Assembly (NCBI GenBank): GCA_016789955.1
Contig: JAEUPB010000108.1
Span: 1-64,000 of the forward strand
DNA length: 64,000 bases
From: Rubrivivax sp.
GTDB lineage: Bacteria > Pseudomonadota > Gammaproteobacteria > Burkholderiales > Burkholderiaceae_C
Direction of reading: 5' to 3'
The number at the start of each line of letters is the position of its first letter. Within the stretch, counting starts at the first letter, position 1. Made by a program: the position numbers and the translations under genes. Positions 1-9,639 of the stretch are shown here, in pieces. Under the pieces are notes generated by a model. It made no database searches. It was given only the letters and a program-made list of their open reading frames with translations, and was not told the DNA's origin.

Positions 1-108
1 GGACAGCAGCGCTACGAGGAGCAGCAGCGTCAGCGCAGCATCGCTGCGCTCAAGCGCCGCGCTGCCTCGCTGGGCTTCCAGATCAACCCAGTCGAGACGG
101 CCACATGA
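1..108 (+). CDS. C-terminal tail of a truncated gene, possibly a transposase
   Basis: An open frame enters from the left edge and stops with TGA at 106-108, leaving 35 codons. The peptide is basic and Gln/Arg-rich, with a helical stretch followed by KRRAASLGFQINP before the stop. This tail recalls the C-termini of some insertion-sequence transposases, but I cannot name a family from so little. The 45 bases after the stop are more AT-rich than anything nearby, which would fit the end of a mobile element. It could equally be the end of an ordinary gene. Confidence 0.4.
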   Translation, partial: GQQRYEEQQRQRSIAALKRRAASLGFQINPVETAT

Positions 109-162
109 AGTCAGCCGTCTTCAGTTTTGTTTCTTAAGAGCGAATTGAGAGGTTTTCCAGCC

Positions 163-1341
163 ATGGTTGTTTCCGATCGTCGTCTGCAGTCCGTCCTCCG
201 AGCGGGCGCTGGGCCATGGATCGGGGCGGCGATCGGCGCTGCGCTCCTCGGCGCCCTGCTCGCCGCCGGCCTGCGCGAAGCGGTCGTGTGGGCCTGCGTG
301 GGCACGGCTGCGGCGTCGCTGGCGATGGCGCTGCGCACCGTGCTGCAGGGCCGGGCGCAGGTCGATCCGGACTCGGCGGGTTCCGTGCCGCCCGGCGAGG
401 GCGCCGCGCTGGCGGAACGGCTGGTGACGGCTCGCGACCTGTGGATCACCCACCTCGGCACCGCGCAGCGCGAGATGCGCGAGGCCACCGATGAACTGCT
501 CGGCGCCTTCGCCGCGATCCTGCAGCAGCTCGACGCCATCACGGCCGCCGATGCCACTTCCGGCAGCGCCGACGGCGCCGCGCTGGAAGACCGCGCCGCC
601 GTGCTGGCCCGCTGCGAGGGCGACCTGCGCGGCCTGCTCGTGCACTTCGGCGAGTTCGTGCGCTCCCGCGACGAGGTGCTGCGCGACGTGCAGGGCCTGG
701 AGGATGCTTCCAGCGGCCTGCGCGAGATGGCCGAGGACGTCGACAAGCTCGCGCGCCAGACCAACCTGCTGTCGATCAACGCCGCCATCGAGGCGGCCCG
801 GGCCGGCCCCAGCGGACGCGGCTTCGCCGTCGTGGCCGGCGAGGTGCGACGCTTGTCGGCGGAATCCGGCGACACCGGCCGGCGCATCGGCGACACCGTG
901 CGCCGCTTCGGCGACCGCATGCACGTGGCGCTGCAGCAGGCGGCCGCGCGCAGCGCCGCCGACGAGCAGGCGATCCGCAAGTCCGAGACCACGATCACGT
1001 CGGTGGTCGGCGAGGTCGAGGGCGCCGTGGGCGGCCTGCAGCAGCGCGCCGACGAGCTGCGCGCCCGCGGCGAGGCGGTGCGCCAGCAGGTCGAGCAGCT
1101 GATGGTCAGCTTCCAGTTCCAGGACCGCGTGCACCAGATCCTCGACCAGGTGGTCGCCTCGATCGACGAGGCGCTGCGCTCGCTGCCCGACGCGCTCGCC
1201 CGCGGCCACGTGCCGCCGCAGCTCGAATGGGCCGAGATGCTGAGCAAGGGCTACACCACCCACGAGCAGCGTGCCGCGCACGGCAGCGGCGCCGCCCCCA
1301 CGGCTGCCGCGGCGCCGGGCTCCGCCGCCGTGTTCTTCTGA
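163..1341 (+). CDS. Methyl-accepting chemotaxis protein with two N-terminal membrane helices and no sensor domain
   Basis: This 392-residue protein is a chemoreceptor-like transducer. Two hydrophobic segments near the N-terminus (about residues 12-32 and 36-55) are separated by only a few residues, so there is no periplasmic ligand domain. The rest is long cytoplasmic helix carrying the conserved MCP hairpin tip ([17 protein letters not shown], from about residue 199) followed by [14 protein letters not shown]. The C-terminus holds a YTTHEQRA motif seen in several proteobacterial transducers of che clusters. The ATG at 163 is preceded by a GAGAGG-like ribosome site; an in-frame TTG at 127 is less likely. 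It is the first gene of the che cluster, 31 bp before cheY. It probably senses an internal or membrane-derived signal; the ligand is unknown. Confidence 0.85.
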   Translation: MVVSDRRLQSVLRAGAGPWIGAAIGAALLGALLAAGLREAVVWACVGTAAASLAMALRTVLQGRAQVDPDSAGSVPPGEGAALAERLVTARDLWITHLGTAQREMREATDELLGAFAAILQQLDAITAADATSGSADGAALEDRAAVLARCEGDLRGLLVHFGEFVRSRDEVLRDVQGLEDASSGLREMAEDVDKLARQTNLLSINAAIEAARAGPSGRGFAVVAGEVRRLSAESGDTGRRIGDTVRRFGDRMHVALQQAAARSAADEQAIRKSETTITSVVGEVEGAVGGLQQRADELRARGEAVRQQVEQLMVSFQFQDRVHQILDQVVASIDEALRSLPDALARGHVPPQLEWAEMLSKGYTTHEQRAAHGSGAAPTAAAAPGSAAVFF

Positions 1342-1372
1342 TCCACCGACCCACCACCGACCCCCTTCCCTC

Positions 1373-1744
1373 ATGGCCAAGACCATCCTGATCGTCGACG
1401 ACTCCGGTTCGTTGCGAACCGTGGTGAACCTGTCCCTCACGCGCGCCGGCTACCAGGTGGTCGAGGCGGGAGACGGGCAGGAGGCCCTCGAGCGGCTGAA
1501 GAAGCTGGACAAGGTGCACCTGATCGTGAGCGACGTGAACATGCCGCGCATGGACGGCATCACGTTCCTGAAGCAGGTGAAGGCCGACCCGCGCACGAAG
1601 TTCACCCCCGTGGTGATGCTCACCACCGAGAACCAGGCCGAGAAGATGGAGCAGGGCCGCGCGGCCGGCGCCAAGGCCTGGATCGTCAAGCCGTTCAGCC
1701 CGCCGACGCTGGTCGACGCGGTGTCCAAGCTGGTCCTTCCGTGA
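1373..1744 (+). CDS. cheY: Chemotaxis response regulator CheY
   Basis: This 123-residue single receiver domain has no output domain. The acidic pocket (DD at 9-10), phospho-acceptor Asp54 in SDVNMP, Thr84 (LTTE) and Lys106 (VKPF) are all present, so it should accept phosphate from CheA. In this family phosphorylated CheY binds the flagellar switch or another output protein. It lies just after the first transducer and upstream of the STAS protein and cheA, so it is probably the diffusible output of this cluster. No good ribosome-binding site is visible upstream, so coupling to the preceding gene is possible. Confidence 0.93.
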   Translation: MAKTILIVDDSGSLRTVVNLSLTRAGYQVVEAGDGQEALERLKKLDKVHLIVSDVNMPRMDGITFLKQVKADPRTKFTPVVMLTTENQAEKMEQGRAAGAKAWIVKPFSPPTLVDAVSKLVLP

Positions 1745-1758
1745 CCGGAGGTTCTTTG

Positions 1759-2046
1759 ATGACGACCGCGATGGCCTTGCCGGCCGAACTCACCATCTAC
1801 ACCGCCGCGCAGACGCGCCAGTGCATGCTGGAGCGCCTCGGCGCCGACGACGGCCCGGGCGCCGCGCCGTTCGTCGTCGACGGCTCCGCCGTTGCCGAGA
1901 TCGATGGCGCTGGCGTGCAGCTGCTGGTGGCGCTGTCGCGCAGCCTGCTGGCGCAGGGCCGGCGGCTGGCCATCGCCGCGCCGGCCGAGACGCTCGCGTC
2001 GGCCTGCGTCGCGCTCGGCGCGGCCTCGCTGGTGGAGGCGCCATGA
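1759..2046 (+). CDS. STAS-domain protein, chemotaxis-cluster type
   Basis: This 95-residue protein resembles anti-sigma-factor antagonists of the SpoIIAA/STAS fold: an N-terminal beta strand, a central FVVDGSAVAEIDGAGVQLL segment, and a C-terminal helix with ALGAASLVEA. The loop that normally carries the phosphorylated serine (D-S-A/S-G) reads D-G-A-G (Gly50), so it cannot be regulated by the usual serine phosphorylation. The ATG at 1759 follows a GGAG site at 1747-1750; a GTG at 1741 is an alternative. STAS proteins of this kind occur inside several proteobacterial che clusters between cheY and cheA; their role there is poorly known. Confidence 0.75.
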   Translation: MTTAMALPAELTIYTAAQTRQCMLERLGADDGPGAAPFVVDGSAVAEIDGAGVQLLVALSRSLLAQGRRLAIAAPAETLASACVALGAASLVEAP

Positions 2047-2104
2047 GCGCGCCGGGCCGCTCCCAAGCGCTCATCCCGGAGCCCACCGGGCGGAGGGTAC
2101 CCCA

Positions 2105-4333
2105 GTGACCGCTGATGCAAACGCCGACACCGGCTTCCTGCTCGAAGCGCTGCCCGCCTTCATCAGCGAAGCGCACGAGCAGATCGAGTCGCTCGAGCAG
2201 CTGCTGCTGCAGCTCGAGGAGCGGCCCGACGACCGCGAGCTGCTCGATGCGCTGTTCCGCTGCGCGCACAAGGTCAAGGGCTCGGCGGGCATCTTCGGCC
2301 TGGAGCGCATCGTCGAGTTCACGCACCATGTCGAATCGCTGCTGGACCGCGTGCGCAGCGGCACCGTCGCACTGACGCCGGCGCTATCGACGCTGCTGCT
2401 GCGCTGCAACGACCAGATCCGCGCGCTCGTTGACGAGGCGTCGCAGCGCGCGCACGGCGCGGCCGTGGCCGATGCCGCCGGTGACGCGCAGCGCGCTGCG
2501 CTCGTGCAGGCGCTGCAGGGTGCCGGTGGCGCGACGGCCCCGCAGCCCGCCCCGGCAGCCGCCCCCGCGGCCGGGACGGTCGTCACGCCCGAGGCCGGCA
2601 CCGGCCAGCGCTGGCACGTCACAGTGCAGTTCGGCGCCGACATCTTCCGCAACGGCATGGATCCGCTGGCGATCCTGCAGTACGTGCAGCAGATCGGCCG
2701 CGTCACGGCCATCGCCTGCGATCTCGCCGCGGTGCCGACGCTCGAGGCCATCGACCCCGAGTCGTGCCACCTGGGCCTGGCCTTCGCCATCGACACCGAC
2801 CGCGGGCGCGACGCGATCGTCGACGCCTTCTGCTTCGTGCGCGACGACGTCGTGCTGCATGTCATCGAGCCCCAGGCGGGCGCCGAACGCTACCTGGAGC
2901 TGATCGAGCAGCTGCCCGACCGGCCGCGGCTGGGCGAGATCCTGCTGGCGATCGGCGCGGTGACGCGCGCGCAACTCGACGGCGCGCTCGCGCGCCAGCA
3001 GCGGCACGCCGGGGAACCCGGTCCGGCGCCGCGCATCGGCGAGATCCTGCGAGAGCAGGTGGGCGTGCCGCCGGTGGTCGTCGAGGCCGCGCTGGCCAAG
3101 CAGCAGAAGGCCCGTGAAGGCGCCCCTGACGACGGCGCGCGCTACATCCGCGTCCAGGCCGATCGGCTCGACGCGGTGATCAACCTGCTGGGCGAGCTCG
3201 TGATCGCCGGCGCCGGCGCGTCGCTGATGGCGCGGCAGACGGGGCAGGGCGCGCTGATCGAGGCCACCGCCACGGTTGGCCGCCTCGTCGAGGAGATCCG
3301 CAACGGCACGCTGCATCTGCGCATGGTGCCGATCGGCGAGACCTTCGCGCGCTTTCGCCGCGTGGTGCGCGACACCGCCGCGCAGCTCGGCAAGGACGTG
3401 GCGCTGGAGATCGTCGGCGGCGAGACCGAACTCGACAAGAGCATGGTCGAGCGCATCGCCGACCCGCTGATGCACCTGGTGCGCAACGGCCTCGACCACG
3501 GCCTGGAGACCGCCGAGGCACGCGTGGCCGCCGGCAAACCGGCGCAGGGCCGCCTGGTGCTCGAGGCCTGCCACGAGAGCGGCGGCATCCTGATCCGCAT
3601 CCGCGACGACGGCCGCGGCATCACGCGCCGCAAGGTGCTCGAACGCGCCTGGGAACGCGGGCTGCTGCCGCAGGGCACCACGCCCTCCGACGACGAGATC
3701 TGCCGTCTGATCTTCGAGGCGGGCTTCTCCACCGCCGAGCAGGTGACGAACCTGTCGGGCCGCGGCGTCGGCATGGACGTGGTCCGCCGCAACATCGAGG
3801 CGCTGCGCGGCACCGTCACCGTGCACAGCGTCGAGGGCCAGGGCACGACCATCGAGATCCGGCTGCCGCTGACGCTGGCCATCATCGACGGCTTCCTCGT
3901 CGGCGTGGGCGCCACGCGCTTCATCGTGCCGCTGGAGTCGGTGGTCGAGGTGATCGAGAACCGGCCCGATGCCAGCCGCATCGACGAGCGCGGCCGCCGC
4001 GTCGTCGAGCTGCGCGGGCAACCGCTGCCGGTGGTCGGACTGCGTGCGCTGTACGCGATGGAGTCGCCCGCGCCCGAGCGCGTCAGCATCGTCGTGATCC
4101 AGTCCGGCGCCGGCCGCTACGGCGTGCTCGTCGACCAGTTGCTCGGGCAGCACCAGACCGTCATCAAGCCGCTCGGGCGCATGTTCCGCAGCCTGCGCGG
4201 CATCTCCGGCTCGTCGATCCTCGGAAATGGCGAGGTCGCGCTCATCGTCGATGCCCAGGCGCTCGGCCATCTCGTGGCCACCTGCGCCAACCCTGTCAAC
4301 ACCCCCACCCCTGTTCCGGGACTCTCCACATGA
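2105..4333 (+). CDS. cheA: Chemotaxis histidine kinase CheA
   Basis: This 742-residue kinase phosphorylates CheY and CheB in response to the transducers. The P1 HPt domain is at about 10-120, with His55 in AHKVKGSAG as phospho-site. A P2-like alpha/beta domain follows at about 165-270. Next come two short repeats of the form RxGEIL...Q (275-299 and 310-334), then the P3 dimerisation segment from about 345. P4 is the ATPase, with its N-box [12 protein letters not shown] at 457, G1 DDGRGI at 501 and G2 GRGVGMDVV at 552. P5 is the CheW-like domain to the end. A GGAGGG site at 2092-2097 supports the GTG start at 2105. The last four bases overlap the next transducer (ATGA), implying translational coupling. 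The two repeats look like MshEN/GspE N-terminal motifs and are unusual for CheA. Confidence 0.93.
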   Translation: MTADANADTGFLLEALPAFISEAHEQIESLEQLLLQLEERPDDRELLDALFRCAHKVKGSAGIFGLERIVEFTHHVESLLDRVRSGTVALTPALSTLLLRCNDQIRALVDEASQRAHGAAVADAAGDAQRAALVQALQGAGGATAPQPAPAAAPAAGTVVTPEAGTGQRWHVTVQFGADIFRNGMDPLAILQYVQQIGRVTAIACDLAAVPTLEAIDPESCHLGLAFAIDTDRGRDAIVDAFCFVRDDVVLHVIEPQAGAERYLELIEQLPDRPRLGEILLAIGAVTRAQLDGALARQQRHAGEPGPAPRIGEILREQVGVPPVVVEAALAKQQKAREGAPDDGARYIRVQADRLDAVINLLGELVIAGAGASLMARQTGQGALIEATATVGRLVEEIRNGTLHLRMVPIGETFARFRRVVRDTAAQLGKDVALEIVGGETELDKSMVERIADPLMHLVRNGLDHGLETAEARVAAGKPAQGRLVLEACHESGGILIRIRDDGRGITRRKVLERAWERGLLPQGTTPSDDEICRLIFEAGFSTAEQVTNLSGRGVGMDVVRRNIEALRGTVTVHSVEGQGTTIEIRLPLTLAIIDGFLVGVGATRFIVPLESVVEVIENRPDASRIDERGRRVVELRGQPLPVVGLRALYAMESPAPERVSIVVIQSGAGRYGVLVDQLLGQHQTVIKPLGRMFRSLRGISGSSILGNGEVALIVDAQALGHLVATCANPVNTPTPVPGLST

Positions 4334-6546
4334 ACCAGCCGCAACTCCCCTGGATCGCCCGCGTCGCGGGCGGCACCACGCTGAACAAGCTGATCGACGA
4401 CCTCCAGCACAAGGAGGCCGCGCTGGGCGAGGCCGAGTCGGCCCGTCGCGACGCCCTCGCCGCCGCCGGCCAGGCCGAAGCGGCGCGCGCCGCCGCGGCC
4501 GAGGAGCTGGCGCGCACGCAGGCGCGACTGGCCGAAGTCGAGACCGAGCTGAAGGTGCGCAGCGAGATCATGGACGTCACGAGCATCGTCTCGGAGGCCG
4601 ACAAGAAGGGAGACATCCTCAGCATCAACGAGAAGTTCATCGAGGTCTCGAAGTACTCCCGCCGCGAATTGATCGGCGCGCCGCACAACACCACGCGGCA
4701 CCCCGACATGGCCAAGGACGTCTTCAAGCAGATGTGGGGCACCATCGGCCGCGGCGAGATGTTCCGCGGCGTGATCAAGAACCTCGCCAAGGACGGCACG
4801 CCGTACTACGTCGACGCGGTGATCGCCCCGATCCTCGGCGAGAACGGCAAGCCGAAGAAGTACCTCGGCGTGCGCTACGACATCACCGCCAGCGAGATCG
4901 AGCGCCAGAACTCGCGCGGCATCCTGTCGGCCATCGACAGCGCCTATGCCTACATCGAGTTCGCGCTCGACGGCACCGTGCTGCAGGCCAACGACAACTT
5001 CCTGAAGGTGATGGGCTACTCGGCAGCAGAGGTCGTGGGCCGGCACCACCGCCTGTTCATGGACCCGGCCGAGGCGGCGCGCACCACGTACACGGACTTC
5101 TGGCGCGACCTGAACGCCGGCAAGGCCCAGGCGGGCACCTTCCGCCGCGTCGGCAAGTCCGGCTCGGACGTGCACATCCAGGCCGTCTACGCGCCGGTGA
5201 AGGACGAGATGGGCCGCGTGATGAAGGTGGTGAAGATCGCCACCGACGTCACCGCCGAGGTGCAGGCGCACCGCATGCTCAACGAGGCCGTCGAGCAGGC
5301 CCAGCGCGTCGCGCAGGCGGCGCAGGACGGCGACCTGACGCAGCGCATCCCGCTGGACGGCAAGAGCGGGCCGGTGGCGCAGCTGTGCTCGGGCGTCAAT
5401 GCGCTGGTCGAGACCACGTCGGTCATCTTCGGCGACGTCGGCCGCATCTTCAGCGCGCTCTCGGCCGGCGACCTGACGCAGCGCATCACGCGCGAGTACC
5501 GCGGCACCTTCGCCGGCGTGCGCGAGGATGCCAATGCCACCAGCGAGAAGCTGGCGGCGATCATCGCCGACGTCGGCCGCGTGTTCGGGGGGGTGGCCGC
5601 CGGCGACCTGACGCAGCGCATCACCCGCGACGCCGACGGCGTGTTCGCGCAGGTGAAGAGCGACGCCAACCAGAGCTGTGACAAGCTCGCGTCGATCATC
5701 GACGAGGTGCGAGCCGCGGCCGACGCGCTGACCGGTGCCGCCAACCAGGTGAGCGCCACCGCGCAGAGCCTGTCGCAGGCCGCCAGCGAGCAGGCCTCGT
5801 CGGTGGAGGAGACCACCGCGTCGATCGAACAGATGTCGGCGTCGATCTCGCAGAACAGCGACAACGCCCGCGTCACCGACGGCATGGCCACCAAGGCCAG
5901 CCAGGAGGCCGGCGACGGCGGCGACGCGGTGAGCCAGACGGTGACGGCGATGAAGCAGATCGCCGCGAAGATCTCGATCGTCGACGACATCGCCTACCAG
6001 ACCAATCTGCTGGCGCTGAACGCGGCCATCGAGGCGGCGCGGGCGGGCGAGCACGGCAAGGGCTTCGCCGTGGTGGCCGCCGAGGTGCGCAAGCTCGCCG
6101 AGCGCAGCCAGGAAGCGGCCAAGGAGATCGGCGACCTGGCGGGCAACAGCGTCTCCACCGCGGAGCGGGCGGGCAAGCTGCTGGAGGAGATCGTGCCGTC
6201 GATCCGCAAGACCAGCGAGCTCGTGCAGGAGATCGCCGCGGCGTCGGCCGAGCAGAGCCAGTCGGTGACGCAGATCGGCGGCGCGATGGGCCAGCTCAAC
6301 AAGGCCACGCAGCAGAACGCATCGGCGTCCGAGGAGCTCGCGGCCACCGCCGAGGAACTCTCCGGCCAGGCCGGGCAGCTGCAGGACTCGGTGTCGTTCT
6401 TCGCGCAGGGCGGTGCGTCGGCGCGCGCCGACGGTGAGCGCGCCGTCGAGCGGCGCGCACCCAACTCGCCGATGCGCGGCGGCGCGCGGCCGGCTGCCGC
6501 GCCCGCGCGCGCCACCGGCACCCACGGGGCGTTCCGCCCGTACTGA
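4330..6546 (+). CDS. Soluble PAS-PAS-HAMP transducer (methyl-accepting chemotaxis protein)
   Basis: This 738-residue transducer has no transmembrane segment. After an N-terminal coiled coil (about 15-75) come two PAS domains (about 75-200 and 200-315); the first contains the aerotaxis-like segment [20 protein letters not shown]. Three HAMP-like repeats follow, each with GDLTQRI (residues 334, 380, 425; 45-46 residue period), then the signalling hairpin with [18 protein letters not shown] (from 553). The C-terminal tail is basic and Pro/Ala-rich. It overlaps cheA by 4 bp and is followed 11 bp later by cheW, so it is the dedicated cytoplasmic receptor of this kinase. The PAS pair suggests sensing of redox state, oxygen or energy via haem or flavin. 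This is inferred; no cofactor residue was identified with certainty. Confidence 0.9.
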   Translation: MNQPQLPWIARVAGGTTLNKLIDDLQHKEAALGEAESARRDALAAAGQAEAARAAAAEELARTQARLAEVETELKVRSEIMDVTSIVSEADKKGDILSINEKFIEVSKYSRRELIGAPHNTTRHPDMAKDVFKQMWGTIGRGEMFRGVIKNLAKDGTPYYVDAVIAPILGENGKPKKYLGVRYDITASEIERQNSRGILSAIDSAYAYIEFALDGTVLQANDNFLKVMGYSAAEVVGRHHRLFMDPAEAARTTYTDFWRDLNAGKAQAGTFRRVGKSGSDVHIQAVYAPVKDEMGRVMKVVKIATDVTAEVQAHRMLNEAVEQAQRVAQAAQDGDLTQRIPLDGKSGPVAQLCSGVNALVETTSVIFGDVGRIFSALSAGDLTQRITREYRGTFAGVREDANATSEKLAAIIADVGRVFGGVAAGDLTQRITRDADGVFAQVKSDANQSCDKLASIIDEVRAAADALTGAANQVSATAQSLSQAASEQASSVEETTASIEQMSASISQNSDNARVTDGMATKASQEAGDGGDAVSQTVTAMKQIAAKISIVDDIAYQTNLLALNAAIEAARAGEHGKGFAVVAAEVRKLAERSQEAAKEIGDLAGNSVSTAERAGKLLEEIVPSIRKTSELVQEIAAASAEQSQSVTQIGGAMGQLNKATQQNASASEELAATAEELSGQAGQLQDSVSFFAQGGASARADGERAVERRAPNSPMRGGARPAAAPARATGTHGAFRPY

Positions 6547-6557
6547 GGCGGCCGACC

Positions 6558-7073
6558 ATGAGCAAGACATCCGATCCGCGAGAGGCCCGCGAGGGCGCGG
6601 CGCAGGTGCTGACCTTCCTGCTCGGCGAGGAGGTCTACGCGATGGACATCCGCACCGTGCGCGAGATCATCCAGGTGGGGCCGATGACGGCCGTGCCGCT
6701 GATGCCGGGCTTCGTGCGCGGTGTCATCAACCTGCGCGGCGCCGTGGTGCCGGTGATCGACCTGCAGGCCCGCTTCGGCCGCGCCGCCGCGCGGCTCGGC
6801 AAGAAGAGCTGCATCGTGATCTTCGACGGCCGGCACGACGGCGAGCCCGTCGAGCTGGGGCTGCTGGTGGACGCGGTCAGCGAGGTGATCGACATCGCCG
6901 CGGCCGACATCGAGCCGCCGCCCGCCTTCGGCGGCGGCGTGCGGCGCGACTTCATCCGCGGCATGGGCAAGGTCGGCGGCCGCTTCGTCATCATCCTCGA
7001 ACCCGGCCGCGCGCTGGACGTCGAGGAGATGGCCACGCTGTGCGAGCGGGCGCAGGACGAAGCGCTGGCATGA
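6558..7073 (+). CDS. cheW: Chemotaxis coupling protein CheW
   Basis: This 171-residue single CheW/SH3-like domain links transducers to CheA. Family hallmarks are the N-terminal VLTFLLGEEVYAMDI strand, the loop VREIIQVGPMTAVPLMPGF, the conserved VRGVINLRGAVVPVIDL, and LGLLVDAVSEV. It follows the soluble transducer by 11 bp and precedes cheR by 16 bp, in the order expected for an operon. A short unstructured C-terminal extension is present. The cluster has only this one stand-alone cheW. Confidence 0.93.
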   Translation: MSKTSDPREAREGAAQVLTFLLGEEVYAMDIRTVREIIQVGPMTAVPLMPGFVRGVINLRGAVVPVIDLQARFGRAAARLGKKSCIVIFDGRHDGEPVELGLLVDAVSEVIDIAAADIEPPPAFGGGVRRDFIRGMGKVGGRFVIILEPGRALDVEEMATLCERAQDEALA

Positions 7074-7089
7074 CGGCCAAGGCAGTTCG

Positions 7090-7899
7090 ATGAGCGCGCT
7101 GAGCGATCACACGTTCGAGGGCATCCGCCAGCTGATGCACGGCATCGTCGGCCTCTCGTTCGCCGACGCGAAGAAGCCGCTGGTGGCGTCGCGGCTGGCG
7201 CCGCGCATCGCGCGGCTGGGCCTGGAGCGCTACGAGGACTACCTGGCGCTGATCGAGCGCGACGGTGCTGGCGGCGAGCTGCAGGTGGCCATCGACCTGC
7301 TGACCACGAACGAGACCTACTTCTTCCGCGAGCCGCGCCACTTCGAGCTGCTCGAGCGCGAGCTGGGCGACCAGCGTCCGGCCCAGGTGCGTGTGTGGAG
7401 CGCCGCGTCGTCGTACGGCGACGAGGCCTACAGCGTGGCGATGCTGCTGGCCGACCTGGAGCAGGCCGGCCGGCTGGGCCCGGACTGGCGCATCACGGCC
7501 ACCGACGTGAGCGACCGCGTGCTGAAGAGCGCCGTCGAGGGTGTCTATCCGGCCGACCGGCTGCGCGAGGTGACGCCGGCGCGGCTGAAGCGCTACTGCC
7601 TGCGCGGCGACGGCGATGCCGAGGGCCTGGTGATGGTGCAGCCCACGCTGCGCCGCCGCGTGCAGTTCGGCTACCTGAACCTGACCCAGGCGTTCGGCGA
7701 CTGGGGCCCCTTCGATGCGGTGTTCCTGCGCAACGTGCTGATCTACTTCGATGCCGCCACCAAGGCCGCCGTGGCACAGCGCGTGCTGGGCGCGTTGCGG
7801 CCCGGCGGGCTGTTCTTCATCGGCACTGCCGAAGGCCGCATCGCGGGCGTGCAGGGGCTGACGGCCATCGCGCCGGGCGCCTTCCGCAAGACGGGCTGA
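7090..7899 (+). CDS. cheR: Chemotaxis protein methyltransferase CheR
   Basis: This 269-residue SAM-dependent enzyme methylates glutamates on the transducers. The N-terminal helical domain (about 1-75) leads to the TTNETYFFRE substrate loop. The SAM-binding motif begins at about 104 and reads SAASSYGDEAYS, whereas most CheR proteins have a GCSTGEEPYS-type sequence. The acidic residue and following Tyr-Ser are kept, but Cys and Thr are replaced. Later motifs (FDAVFLRNVLIYFD near 209, RPGGLFFIGTAE) are normal. The enzyme should be active, with a slightly altered SAM pocket. It sits between cheW and cheD. Confidence 0.92.
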   Translation: MSALSDHTFEGIRQLMHGIVGLSFADAKKPLVASRLAPRIARLGLERYEDYLALIERDGAGGELQVAIDLLTTNETYFFREPRHFELLERELGDQRPAQVRVWSAASSYGDEAYSVAMLLADLEQAGRLGPDWRITATDVSDRVLKSAVEGVYPADRLREVTPARLKRYCLRGDGDAEGLVMVQPTLRRRVQFGYLNLTQAFGDWGPFDAVFLRNVLIYFDAATKAAVAQRVLGALRPGGLFFIGTAEGRIAGVQGLTAIAPGAFRKTG

Positions 7900-7903
7900 A
7901 CGC

Positions 7904-8413
7904 GTGTCGACCACGATGCCGACGACCGACGGCGATGCCGTCGTGCTGCACCCCGGCGACGTGCGCGTGGGCACGCGCGGTGAGCGGCTGACCACGCTGC
8001 TGGGCTCGTGCGTGGCGATCCTGCTCTCGGACCCGCGCGGCACCGTGGGCGCGATGTGCCACGTGGTGCACCCGGGGCGCACCGTGCCGCCGGCGCGGCA
8101 CGACACCACGCGGCTGCACGACGCGATGGCGGCGATGGATGCCGCCTTGACGAAGCTGGGCATGCGCGCCTCGCTGTGCCGGGCCTGGGTGACCGGCGGC
8201 GGCAATCACTTCCCGCGGCGCTGCCCCGACGGCAGCGACGGCGACATCGGCGCGGCCAACGTGCGCGCCGCGCTGGCGCTGCTCGGCGAGATGGGCATCC
8301 CGGTGGACGGCCAGTCGCTGCGCGGCGCCTGCTACCGCAAGGTCGACTGGACCATCGGCCAGGTGCCGCGCATCGAGGTGGTCGGCATTGCTCCCGAGGA
8401 GACCCTGGCATGA
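7904..8413 (+). CDS. cheD: Chemoreceptor glutamine deamidase CheD
   Basis: This 169-residue CheD converts receptor glutamines to glutamates. The catalytic Cys lies in TTLLGSCVAILL and the paired His in AMCHVVHPG, as in the family; the end shows YRKVDWTIG and a short acidic tail. It begins with GTG only 5 bp after cheR and overlaps cheB by 4 bp (ATGA at 8410-8413), so translation of the three is probably coupled. Together with CheR and CheB it completes the adaptation set for the two transducers of the cluster. Confidence 0.92.
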   Translation: MSTTMPTTDGDAVVLHPGDVRVGTRGERLTTLLGSCVAILLSDPRGTVGAMCHVVHPGRTVPPARHDTTRLHDAMAAMDAALTKLGMRASLCRAWVTGGGNHFPRRCPDGSDGDIGAANVRAALALLGEMGIPVDGQSLRGACYRKVDWTIGQVPRIEVVGIAPEETLA

Positions 8414-9456
8414 CGATCCGCGTCTACGTGGTGGACGATTCCGCCGTCGTGCGGCAGACCGTGGCGCACCTGATGCAGGGCGATGCCGAGATCACCGTGG
8501 CGGGCAGCTCGCCCAACCCGCTGCTGGCGATGCCGGCCATCCGCAAGGCGCCGCCCGACGTGCTGCTGCTGGACATCGAGATGCCGGGCATGGACGGCCT
8601 GACCTTCCTGCGCCAGCTGATGCAGGAGCAGCCGATCCCCACGGTGATCTGCTCGACGCTCTCCACCCAGGGCAGCGCCATCGCGCTGGAGGCGATGGCC
8701 GCCGGCGCCGTGGCGGTGGTGGCCAAGCCGCGGCTGGGCCTGAAGCAGTTCCTCGAGGAATCGCGCCGCGAGCTGATCGGCACGCTGAAGGCCGCCGCGC
8801 GGGCGCGGCCGCGCAAGGCCGCTGCACCGCCGGCGCGCCCGCAGGCGGCCCCTGTAGGCGCCGCGGGCCTGCATGCGCTCTCGGTGAACAAGCCGGTGGT
8901 GATCGGCAGCTCCACCGGCGGCACGCAGGCCATCGAGCAGGTGCTGCTGTCGTTGCCGGCCGATGCGCCGGGCATCGCGATCGTGCAGCACATGCCCGAG
9001 AAGTTCACCGCGATGTACGCCAAGCGGCTGAACGACGTGACCTCGGTGCGCGTGCGCGAGGCGCGCGACGGCGACCGGCTCGAGCGCGGCAGCGTGCTGA
9101 TCGCGCCGGGCGGCCGCCACCTGCAGCTGCGCAAGTCGGCCGGGCAGTACCACGCGCATGTCTTCGACGGGCCGCCGGTGAACCGCCACAAGCCCTCGGT
9201 GGACGTGCTGTTCCGCTCGGCCGTGGAGTGCGCCGGCCGCGACGTGCTGGCGATCCTGCTCACCGGCATGGGCGACGACGGCGCGCGCGGCATGAAGGCG
9301 CTGCACGACGCCGGCGCACGCACCATCGCGCAGGACGAGGCCAGCTGCGTCGTGTTCGGCATGCCCAAGGAGGCGATCAAGCTCGGCGCGGCCAGCGAGG
9401 TGCTGCCGCTGGACGCGGTGGCAGGCGCGATCCTGCGCTTCGACGCGCGCGGCTGA
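8410..9456 (+). CDS. cheB: Chemotaxis methylesterase CheB
   Basis: This 348-residue response regulator-esterase removes methyl groups from transducers when phosphorylated by CheA. The receiver domain (1-120) has DDS at 9-11 and phospho-site Asp55 (LLLDIEMPGMDG). An Ala/Arg/Pro linker (about 125-150) connects to the esterase domain, with nucleophile Ser168 (IGSSTGGTQ), the His in VQHMPEKF, and the Asp in LLTGMGDDGARGM. It is the last gene of the che run. The 183-bp gap that follows has no clear terminator. Confidence 0.93.
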   Translation: MTIRVYVVDDSAVVRQTVAHLMQGDAEITVAGSSPNPLLAMPAIRKAPPDVLLLDIEMPGMDGLTFLRQLMQEQPIPTVICSTLSTQGSAIALEAMAAGAVAVVAKPRLGLKQFLEESRRELIGTLKAAARARPRKAAAPPARPQAAPVGAAGLHALSVNKPVVIGSSTGGTQAIEQVLLSLPADAPGIAIVQHMPEKFTAMYAKRLNDVTSVRVREARDGDRLERGSVLIAPGGRHLQLRKSAGQYHAHVFDGPPVNRHKPSVDVLFRSAVECAGRDVLAILLTGMGDDGARGMKALHDAGARTIAQDEASCVVFGMPKEAIKLGAASEVLPLDAVAGAILRFDARG

Positions 9457-9639
9457 ACGCGCGGGGCTCTCGCGTGCTGACGATCACGGCCGGCGAGCAC
9501 GACACTCGCTGAAGCCGGCGAGCTGGGGCGAGAACACGCGCGTGCTGTGCGTCAAGCCGCCAGGGGCGGCCCGATCAACGCCGCGTCAACGCTCCGGCCG
9601 CACAGTGGGGCTCCCGAGACCCGCACCGTCAGGAGCCCC

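Noticed and set aside
106..119. TGAAGTCAGCCGTC shared with 21023-21036 as a possible insertion-sequence end
   Set aside because: Fourteen bases with no further similarity. At the second site it is part of a hairpin. It is kept only as a note in the hairpin finding.
4117..6570. An 817-codon open frame on the minus strand across the soluble transducer gene
   Set aside because: Antisense shadow of a clear chemoreceptor gene; low-complexity Arg/His/Leu composition and no motif.
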